Of a DNA stretch of 5,038 nucleotides, positions 1-3,834 are shown piece by piece. How positions within the stretch are numbered: position 1 is the first letter of the stretch; each line of letters begins with the position of its first letter. Under the pieces are notes generated by a model. The model searched no databases, was not told where the DNA came from, and saw only the letters and a program-made list of their open reading frames with translations. The DNA comes from Bacillota bacterium (GTDB taxonomy: Bacteria > Bacillota > Dethiobacteria > SKNC01): contig SKLX01000006.1 in NCBI GenBank assembly GCA_007121375.1, positions 1 through 5,038 on the forward strand, in the 5' to 3' direction. The translations under genes were made by a program, and so were the position numbers.

Positions 1-3
1 AAT

Positions 4-354
4 TTGATTAAGGTGCCGGCCCATGAATTGTTTTCTCCCCAGGAAGACCCGGGTAAGGGAGGATGGGTAACGGGAACAATAAAAGAAGTTGAAAATATTG
101 AGGGCCAGGCCTTTCCCCTAACGGCCCGGGTAGAGTTTTCCACGAAAGAAAGGATACGCCAAAAAAGATTTACCCTGGCCTTTATAGATGAGGAAGAGTT
201 TGACTGCTGCGCGGGGATAGAAGCAACCGCCTTTATGAAGCGTTTCGCAGAGGAAAATTTCGGCCGCAGGGTTATGGTTGGTTTTGCCCAGGTGGGTCAG
301 GAAATATGCGGGGTTTACCTGGCCCTGTGGCAGGACCCATACCAGGGGAAGTAA
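4..354 (+). CDS. Hypothetical protein, 116 aa, 5' end uncertain
   Basis: I do not recognise this protein. The reading frame is open to the left edge of the window, so the true start may lie upstream. The first possible start inside is TTG at 4, with GTG at 13 as another, and no ribosome binding site can be checked. The product is soluble, mixed alpha/beta in character, with no signal peptide or membrane segment. It has an adjacent Cys pair near residue 68 (FDCCAG) and a C-terminal half rich in aromatic and small residues (VMVGFAQVGQEICGVY), which suggests a small beta-barrel or beta-sheet fold, although this is a guess. The stop is 15 nt before the next gene, whose ribosome binding site starts at this stop codon, so the two are probably co-transcribed. 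Coding status rests on the long open frame and this tight spacing; function is unknown. Confidence 0.65.
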   Translation: MIKVPAHELFSPQEDPGKGGWVTGTIKEVENIEGQAFPLTARVEFSTKERIRQKRFTLAFIDEEEFDCCAGIEATAFMKRFAEENFGRRVMVGFAQVGQEICGVYLALWQDPYQGK

Positions 355-369
355 AAGGAGGAAGGCAAA

Positions 370-624
370 ATGGTTTATCTAATTATTATAATTCTGATTG
401 TGGGGGCTGTTGCTTATTATCTTAATACTAAAGGGGCCATTACCCCCCGGAGAAAGGAATCTAAACTGCGGGAAAGATGCAGAGTTCTTTTAAAAATGCC
501 CCCCCAGGAAGCAGACCAGGTTATTGACCGGTTGGTGGAGCGGGAAAAGAACAGAAATCCAGGAAAGACGGAGGAATGGTACCTGGACAAGGTACTTTAC
601 GATTTAGAGAAGGATTACAGGTAA
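370..624 (+). CDS. Small single-pass membrane protein, 84 aa, unknown function
   Basis: The ATG start is supported by an excellent ribosome binding site, AAAGGAGG at 354-361, 8 nt upstream. Residues 2-18 (VYLIIIILIVGAVAYYL) form one hydrophobic helix at the N-terminus. A strongly basic stretch follows (TPRRKESKLRERCR, about residues 25-38), then a charged, probably helical tail. By the positive-inside rule the tail should face the cytoplasm, with the N-terminus outside. The tail carries a helical block with acidic and basic residues (QEADQVIDRLVEREK) and ends in YDLEKDYR. No catalytic motif is visible. I do not recognise the family; it resembles many small membrane-anchored proteins of Clostridia. 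It closes a two-gene unit with the preceding gene and is followed by a candidate terminator. Confidence 0.75.
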   Translation: MVYLIIIILIVGAVAYYLNTKGAITPRRKESKLRERCRVLLKMPPQEADQVIDRLVEREKNRNPGKTEEWYLDKVLYDLEKDYR

Positions 625-679
625 AAACTACTTATTTTTCTTTTAATACCTGTGAAGTTCTCAGAATATCCTGTACCCG

Positions 680-712
680 CCCTGAGTCGACTTTACGGAC
701 CAGGGATTTTTT
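680..712 (+). terminator. Candidate rho-independent terminator after the first two genes
   Basis: CCCTG (680-684) and GTC (686-688) pair with GAC (698-700) and CAGGG (701-705). This gives an 8-bp stem with one bulged A and a 9-nt loop, followed directly by ATTTTTT (706-712). It lies 55 nt after the stop of the membrane-protein gene. It overlaps the -35 region of the predicted marR promoter, so the two functions share DNA. The stem is short, hence moderate confidence. Confidence 0.45.
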
Positions 713-720
713 ATTACAAT
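692..720 (+). promoter_or_regulatory. Predicted sigma-A promoter of the marR operon
   Basis: A -35 candidate TTTACG (692-697, 4/6 to consensus) lies exactly 17 bp from a -10 candidate TACAAT (715-720, 5/6). Transcription would start near 726-728, inside the inverted repeat at 722-756. It is the best-spaced promoter between the upstream genes and marR. The overlap with the dyad is what an autorepressed promoter would show. Confidence 0.5.
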
Positions 721-721
721 A

Positions 722-756
722 ATAGTCAGTATAGTGACAATTAGCATACTGACTAT
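722..756. promoter_or_regulatory. Predicted MarR operator: perfect 11-bp inverted repeat
   Basis: ATAGTCAGTAT (722-732) and ATACTGACTAT (746-756) are exact reverse complements separated by 13 bp. A second dyad is nested on the left: GTCAGTATAGTGAC (725-738) is palindromic except at one base pair. The element begins 2 bp after the predicted -10 box and ends 8 bp before the marR ribosome binding site. A bound protein would therefore block initiation or early elongation. MarR-family proteins commonly bind AT-rich dyads over their own promoters, so the product of the next gene is the natural ligand; that link is inferred. As RNA it could also form a hairpin with a 13-nt loop. Confidence 0.65.
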
Positions 757-776
757 AGGGGAGAGGAGGTAAGTGG

Positions 777-1196
777 GTGTTTGATATAGAAAATAGCCCA
801 GGATTTTTACTGGCTAAATGCCACAAGAAGGCTTTTCAAAGGTTTAAAGAAAAGCTGGAACCCTATAATTTAACCCCTCCTCAAATGGCAGCCCTTTCTT
901 TCCTCTGGAAAAAGGATGGTATCAGCCAGGTGCAGCTGGGAGACTTGATGGGGGCGGACAGGACCACCGTGAGCGGGATTATCGACCGCCTGGAAAAGAG
1001 GGGATTGGTGGTAAGGAAGGGTTCTCCCTCAGACCGTCGTTCTTTTACCCTTTATATCACCGAGAAGGGTAAGAGCCTCCAGGAGGAACTTTCTGTCCTG
1101 GCCCGGGAACACAACAACTACCTGAAAAAATGTTTGCCGGAGGGGGAAGGAGAAGAGCTGGTAAGGTTATTGAAAAAATTAAAGGAAACCCTGTAG
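777..1196 (+). CDS. MarR-family winged-helix transcriptional regulator
   Basis: This is a 139-residue protein of standard MarR length. The GTG start is chosen because AGGAGGT (764-770) sits 6 nt upstream and no better start exists in frame. The N-terminal helix (residues about 10-30) should form the dimer interface with the C-terminal helices (about 97-139). The DNA-binding part runs from about residue 32: YNLTPPQMAALSFLW, then ISQVQLGDLMGA and the recognition helix DRTTVSGIIDRLEKRGLV (61-78). The beta wing carries the family signature SDRRSFTLYITEKG (85-98). MarR proteins are dimeric cytoplasmic regulators, usually repressors released by phenolic ligands or by oxidation. Cysteines occur at 15 and 119, but neither aligns with the sensing Cys of OhrR, so the inducer is unknown. 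The gene is first in a probable operon with the CMD-like gene (34-nt gap) and the zinc-ribbon gene, and is probably autoregulated through the dyad at 722-756. Confidence 0.92.
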   Translation: MFDIENSPGFLLAKCHKKAFQRFKEKLEPYNLTPPQMAALSFLWKKDGISQVQLGDLMGADRTTVSGIIDRLEKRGLVVRKGSPSDRRSFTLYITEKGKSLQEELSVLAREHNNYLKKCLPEGEGEELVRLLKKLKETL

Positions 1197-1230
1197 GAAA
1201 AAGTTATTAAGCCCCGAAGGAGTGATAATA

Positions 1231-1572
1231 ATGACCAAAAAGGAAAAGCTGGAAAGGTTAGAGTAAAACCTGGGCAAAATAGCCTCTACTAACCCGGAAG
1301 TCATGACAAACTTCAAAAATCTAAAGGAATCGGTTATGAAGGAAGGGGATCTTACCTCCCGGGAAAAAACTCTGGTGGCCCTGGGAATCGTTATAAGCAA
1401 ACAGTGCGGAGACTGCATTTTAAGCTGGGTCGGTACGGCTATTGAAGAAGGTATAACCTTTGAAGAACTGGTGGAGGTCTGCGGGGTTGCCATATTGCTT
1501 AACGGTGGCCCGGGAGCGGCTTATTCCTGCCAGGCTGTGGAAACCTATCAGGAACTGAAGGAGGAGGATTAA
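1231..1572 (+). pseudogene. Carboxymuconolactone decarboxylase/AhpD-like gene interrupted by in-frame TAA
   Basis: ATG at 1231 has a good ribosome binding site (GAAGGAG, 1216-1222) but the frame reads only MTKKEKLERLE before TAA at 1264-1266. The same frame continues without shift (NLGKIASTNPEVM...) to the stop at 1570-1572, and residues on both sides of the TAA fit the start of small CMD-domain proteins of about 110 aa. A fragment of 89 residues could be made from ATG 1303, but that start has no well-placed ribosome binding site. The core is clear: a CGDC pair followed by a helix, AIEEGITFEELVEVCGVAIL, and then LNGGPGA. CMD/AhpD proteins usually have Glu 12 residues before the first Cys and His four residues after the second. 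Here these are Thr and Trp, so thiol-peroxidase chemistry of the AhpD kind is doubtful even if the protein is made. It lies between marR and the zinc-ribbon gene, which starts 3 nt after its stop. Sequencing error, true decay or reinitiation remain possible. Confidence 0.75.
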
Positions 1573-1575
1573 CCG

Positions 1576-1944
1576 ATGAAATGTGAAAAGTGCGGACTGG
1601 AAATAATAAAAGAAGATTCTTATGAACATCTGGGTAAAACCCTTTGTGAAGACTGTTACATTGAGGTGCAGCATGTTCCCCGCCCCTGTGACCCGGGAGC
1701 TGTTTATTCCGCCCGAAAAACAAGGGAAATGCTGGGGCAAAAGGGTTCTGAAGGGCTGACCCCCCGTCAAAAGGAAATCTATAATTTCTTAAAAGAAAAG
1801 GGAAAGGCAACCCACCAGGAAGTAATCCAGGCCCTGGATATTCCTCCCCAGGAGCTGCAGAAGGAATTTGCCATACTGCGCCACTGTGAACTGGTCAAGG
1901 GTTCCAAAGAGGGCAATACCATTTATCTTACAGTTATGGATTAG
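1576..1944 (+). CDS. Zinc-ribbon (LIM-like) plus winged-helix protein, 122 aa
   Basis: The N-terminal domain has two Cys pairs, C3-x2-C6 and C24-x2-C27, in the order MKCEKCG...KTLCEDCY, the spacing of a small zinc-ribbon or half-LIM finger. It is followed by H33 and a conserved-looking CDPGAVYSAR stretch (38-47). After a short linker, residues 61-120 form a probable winged helix: LTPRQKEIYNFLKEKG (helix 1), THQEVIQALDIPPQELQKEFAIL (HTH) and a hairpin, LVKGSKEGNTIYLTV. It is probably a cytoplasmic DNA- or RNA-binding protein whose finger holds zinc; the target is unknown. Its ribosome binding site (GAGGAGG, 1561-1567) lies inside the last codons of the CMD-like gene, with the ATG 3 nt after that stop, which implies translational coupling. 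Similar proteins are known as uncharacterised or LIM-like regulators in Clostridia and Deltaproteobacteria. The domain assignment is by motif only. Confidence 0.82.
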   Translation: MKCEKCGLEIIKEDSYEHLGKTLCEDCYIEVQHVPRPCDPGAVYSARKTREMLGQKGSEGLTPRQKEIYNFLKEKGKATHQEVIQALDIPPQELQKEFAILRHCELVKGSKEGNTIYLTVMD

Positions 1945-1954
1945 AATAAAGGGA

Positions 1955-1978
1955 CATAGTATTTTAAGGCATAGTATT
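1955..1978. repeat. Short direct repeat CATAGTATT, 15-bp period
   Basis: CATAGTATT occurs at 1955-1963 and again at 1970-1978, one and a half helical turns apart, just after the stop of the zinc-ribbon gene. Both copies contain ATAGT, as do the arms of the inverted repeat ahead of marR, but the similarity is too short to argue for a shared regulator. Function unknown. Confidence 0.35.
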
Positions 1979-1990
1979 ATATTTTATGCT

Positions 1991-2024
1991 CCGGGGCAGC
2001 TGCCCTGGGCACACTTGTCCCCGG
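1991..2024. promoter_or_regulatory. GC-rich nested palindrome upstream of yqeG
   Basis: GGGCAGCTGCCC (1994-2005) is a perfect 12-bp palindrome that extends to 18 bp (1991-2008) with one G-T mismatch. The outer CCGGGG (1991-1996) can instead pair with CCCCGG (2019-2024), and GGG-ACA (2007-2013) with TGT-CCC (2016-2021). It stands out as GC-rich inside AT-rich DNA. No T-run follows, so it is not a classic terminator. It lies upstream of the yqeG promoter and could be an operator for that promoter or a structured 3' end of the marR operon. Confidence 0.4.
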
Positions 2025-2029
2025 TAAGG

Positions 2030-2058
2030 TTTAATTATGTAACAAAATATGTTATAAT
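2030..2058 (+). promoter_or_regulatory. Extended -10 promoter of yqeG
   Basis: A perfect -10 box TATAAT (2053-2058) is preceded by TG at 2050-2051, giving the extended -10 form TGtTATAAT. A weak -35 (TTTAAT, 2030-2035) is spaced by 17 bp, as expected where an extended -10 compensates. Transcription would start near 2065. The leader of about 60-75 nt contains a small hairpin, TCTTTCC (2080-2086) with GGAAAGA (2096-2102), just ahead of the ribosome binding site. Confidence 0.65.
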
Positions 2059-2138
2059 TACTTTTACTTTTCCTCTTGTTCTTTCCCCGGAATGCGGAAA
2101 GATAAAATAAAGAGAGGATATATCAATTGAGGTGGCTT

Positions 2139-2651
2139 ATGGTGCTTAAGATGTTGTGCCCTGATGTTTATCTTGAGTCTATCTATGATTTAGACCTGGA
2201 TAAGCTAAAAAAGAAAGGCATAAAAGGCATAATAACTGATTTGGATAATACCCTTATTTCCTGGGGGGAGGATACCATCTATCCCTCCCTGAGTGAATGG
2301 TTTGAAAAACTAAAGGAGGAAGGGTTTAAGGTCTGTATTGTTTCCAACAATTCCCCCGACAGGGTTAGTATCTTTGCTGAGAAGTTTAACATTCCTGCCG
2401 TTTCTGGGGCAACTAAACCCAGGAGAAGGCCTTTTCGAAGGGCTTTGGAAAAACTGGGAATCAGGCCCGAGGAGGCGGCGGTGCTGGGAGACCAGGTATT
2501 CACCGATGTTTTAGGAGGAAACCGCCTGGGTTTGTTTACTATCCTGGTGATACCCGTCAGCCCCAGGGAGTTTATTGGAACCCGGGTGGTCAGACAAATA
2601 GAAAGGTATGTCTTAAAGGCTTTGAAGAAGCGGGGAATGCTTCCCGGTTGA
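2139..2651 (+). CDS. yqeG: YqeG family HAD-IIIA phosphatase
   Basis: This is a HAD-superfamily hydrolase of subfamily IIIA, about 170 aa, matching the roughly 172 aa of Bacillus subtilis YqeG. All motifs are present, numbered from ATG 2139. Motif I is DLDNT (34-38, nucleophile D34). Motif II is IVSNN (67-71, S69). The motif III lysine is TKPRRRPF (K93). Motif IV is GDQVFTDVLGGN (D118, D123). Family members also start with CPDxYxxSIYDxDxDxLKxxGIKGIITDLDNTL-like sequence, seen here. Related eukaryotic enzymes (Gep4) dephosphorylate phosphatidylglycerophosphate; whether YqeG does so is not established by this sequence. ATG 2139 is preferred because it matches the family N-terminus and has GAGGTG at 2129-2134. 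TTG at 2127, with AGAGGA at 2113-2118, would add four residues and cannot be excluded. The gene stands alone between its own promoter and a strong terminator. aroE is next, as in the Bacillus yqeG-yqeH-aroE cluster, but yqeH is absent. Confidence 0.92.
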   Translation: MVLKMLCPDVYLESIYDLDLDKLKKKGIKGIITDLDNTLISWGEDTIYPSLSEWFEKLKEEGFKVCIVSNNSPDRVSIFAEKFNIPAVSGATKPRRRPFRRALEKLGIRPEEAAVLGDQVFTDVLGGNRLGLFTILVIPVSPREFIGTRVVRQIERYVLKALKKRGMLPG

Positions 2652-2710
2652 TAATAGGGAATTAAAATAAATAATTAAAGATATATACACTATTTTTTAG
2701 ATATTTTCGC

Positions 2711-2746
2711 AGTAAACTCCCGGAAAAGGGAGTTTATTGTTTTATT
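2711..2746 (+). terminator. Rho-independent terminator of yqeG
   Basis: TAAACTCCC (2713-2721) pairs perfectly with GGGAGTTTA (2728-2736) around a 6-nt loop (GGAAAA), followed by TTGTTTTATT (2737-2746). A 9-bp stem with a U-rich tail 62 nt after the yqeG stop is a convincing intrinsic terminator and separates yqeG from aroE. Confidence 0.85.
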
Positions 2747-2759
2747 GAAGGGAATATTA

Positions 2760-2768
2760 TGCTATGAT
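2760..2768 (+). promoter_or_regulatory. Extended -10 promoter of aroE
   Basis: TGCTATGAT combines the TG extension (2760-2761) with a -10 box TATGAT (2763-2768, 5/6). No good -35 lies 16-18 bp upstream. This is the same architecture as the yqeG promoter. The predicted start near 2775 gives a leader of about 45 nt, which ends in the aroE ribosome binding site. Confidence 0.5.
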
Positions 2769-2819
2769 AATTAAAAAGGAGAATTAGTGAATATATGGTA
2801 GCGAGAAGGAGGAAGTAAA

Positions 2820-3668
2820 TTGGATTATGTAAGCGGTTATACCAGGGTTTTTGGCTTGATAGGAGACCCGGTAGAGCATTCCCTTTCACCACGAATGCAC
2901 AATGGTGCTTTTAGAGAATTAAATCTAAATTGCATTTATGTAGCATTCAGGGTAAAGGAGGGGGAATTACCCGGGGCAGTAGAAGGGATAAGGTCTTTAC
3001 ATATTGGTGGGGTTAATGTTACAGCACCTCATAAGGAAGAAATACTGCCTTATTTAGATGAGGTTTCAGAAAATGTCCGGGTCATAGGTGCAGTAAATAC
3101 TATTAAAAATGATGAGGGCAGGCTGGTGGGTTACAATACTGATGGCTCGGGTTTTGTTCAGTATCTTAAAGAGGACCTGGGAATAAGTCTGGAGGGGAAA
3201 AATGTAATCCTTGTTGGTATAGGAGGGGCAGCCAAGTCCATAGCTTTATTTATATCTCGGGAAAAACCAGAAAAAATAGTTATCGCTAACCGTACCCCCG
3301 AAAAGGCAGAGGAGTTTTGCCAGGTTCTAAAAAGGGAATCAGAAATAGCAGCGGTGGCCTTACCCCTGGAAAATGAGATTCTTGACTCCTTTATTAATAA
3401 CAGTGATCTGGTAGTGTATACCCTTCCCATGGATTTTGTTTCTGATGGGAACTGGCCCTTTAATCCCTCCGCCTTTTCAGAAAATACCATCCTGGTTGAT
3501 CTTCGTTACTATCCCCGGGAAACTGCCATAATGCAGGTAGCCAGAGAAAGGGGATTAAAGGCTTACAATGGCGGAGGAATGCTATTATACCAGGGGTTAA
3601 AAGCTTTTAAAATTTTTACTGGAGAAGATCCTCCCCTGGAAGCCATGAGAAAAGCTTTTCAAGACTAG
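2820..3668 (+). CDS. aroE: Shikimate dehydrogenase (NADP+)
   Basis: AroE reduces 3-dehydroshikimate to shikimate with NADPH in the cytoplasm, in the chorismate route to aromatic amino acids. The 282-residue length is typical. Substrate domain: SLSPRMHN (21-28), NVTAPHK (66-72) with catalytic K72, GAVNT (90-94) and YNTDGSG (105-111) with catalytic D108. Cofactor domain: the glycine loop GIGGAAKS (133-140) and NRTPEKA (157-163), the motif that favours NADPH. Then VDLRYYPRET (226-235) and the C-terminal NGGGMLLYQG (250-259) that closes over substrate. Odd point: after SDLVV the family usually has NATxxGM, but residues 200-206 here are YTLPMDF, so a conserved loop near the nicotinamide is changed. 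The TTG start is supported by AAGGAGG (2806-2812) 7 nt upstream. The gene has its own promoter and terminators; its neighbour yqeG reflects an old Firmicute gene order. Confidence 0.93.
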   Translation: MDYVSGYTRVFGLIGDPVEHSLSPRMHNGAFRELNLNCIYVAFRVKEGELPGAVEGIRSLHIGGVNVTAPHKEEILPYLDEVSENVRVIGAVNTIKNDEGRLVGYNTDGSGFVQYLKEDLGISLEGKNVILVGIGGAAKSIALFISREKPEKIVIANRTPEKAEEFCQVLKRESEIAAVALPLENEILDSFINNSDLVVYTLPMDFVSDGNWPFNPSAFSENTILVDLRYYPRETAIMQVARERGLKAYNGGGMLLYQGLKAFKIFTGEDPPLEAMRKAFQD

Positions 3669-3704
3669 TATTAACAGTTTCTACCCCACCCGGAGCATAC
3701 AATA

Positions 3705-3733
3705 AAAGGCCTGGTCAAAAGGGCCGGGCCTTT
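3705..3733 (+). terminator. Strong GC-rich hairpin after aroE
   Basis: AAAGGCCTGGTC (3705-3716) pairs with GGCCGGGCCTTT (3722-3733), making 12 bp including two G-U pairs around a 5-nt loop. Only AAAATAAATGAATTA follows before the next T-run, so the tail is poor for an intrinsic terminator. The A-rich 5' flank and 3' TTT still fit one. It sits 36 nt after the aroE stop. Confidence 0.65.
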
Positions 3734-3760
3734 AAAATAAATGAATTATTTTTTTGAAAA

Positions 3761-3785
3761 CCTGCTTTGTTAGCAGGGATTTTTT
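3761..3785 (+). terminator. Second rho-independent terminator between aroE and pilT
   Basis: CCTGCT (3761-3766) pairs with AGCAGG (3772-3777) around TTGTT, followed by GA and six T (3780-3785). The preceding AAAA (3757-3760) can extend the stem against the T-run with one bulged base. With the hairpin at 3705-3733 it forms a tandem termination region. Confidence 0.7.
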
Positions 3786-3790
3786 AATGC

Positions 3791-3808
3791 TTTTTTTTTT
3801 TTTTTTTT
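3791..3808. repeat. Homopolymer of 18 T followed by six A
   Basis: There are 18 consecutive T (3791-3808), then A6 (3809-3814), ending 26 nt before the pilT start codon and just ahead of its ribosome binding site. A tract of this length is prone to slippage and will bend or stiffen the DNA. In RNA, U6 could pair with A6. It could act as the tail of the preceding terminator or vary in length between cells. Confidence 0.9.
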
Positions 3809-3834
3809 AAAAAACGAAAAGGGGTGAATTTGAA

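Noticed and set aside
632..826. Minus-strand open frame of 64 codons across the marR control region
   Set aside because: It overlaps the promoter, operator and start of marR, has no clear ribosome binding site, and its product has no recognisable features.
777..1196. MarR protein as an OhrR-type peroxide sensor because it has a Cys at residue 15
   Set aside because: When FLL in the first helix is aligned with B. subtilis OhrR (LCFLL), the sensing Cys position is Gly9 here; Cys15 lies six residues later, so the shared number is a coincidence.
1264..1266. Recoded stop codon (selenocysteine or pyrrolysine)
   Set aside because: Those systems use TGA and TAG; this is TAA, and no SECIS-like or other recoding structure is evident next to it.
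1868..2110. Plus-strand open frame of 80 codons overlapping the end of the zinc-ribbon gene
   Set aside because: It starts inside the upstream gene in another frame, runs through the intergenic promoter region, and has low-complexity hydrophobic composition; no coding signal.
3705..3785. Riboswitch or T-box leader ahead of pilT
   Set aside because: The two hairpins look like simple terminators; no T-box sequence, GEMM-type cyclic-di-GMP core or other known aptamer motif was recognised.
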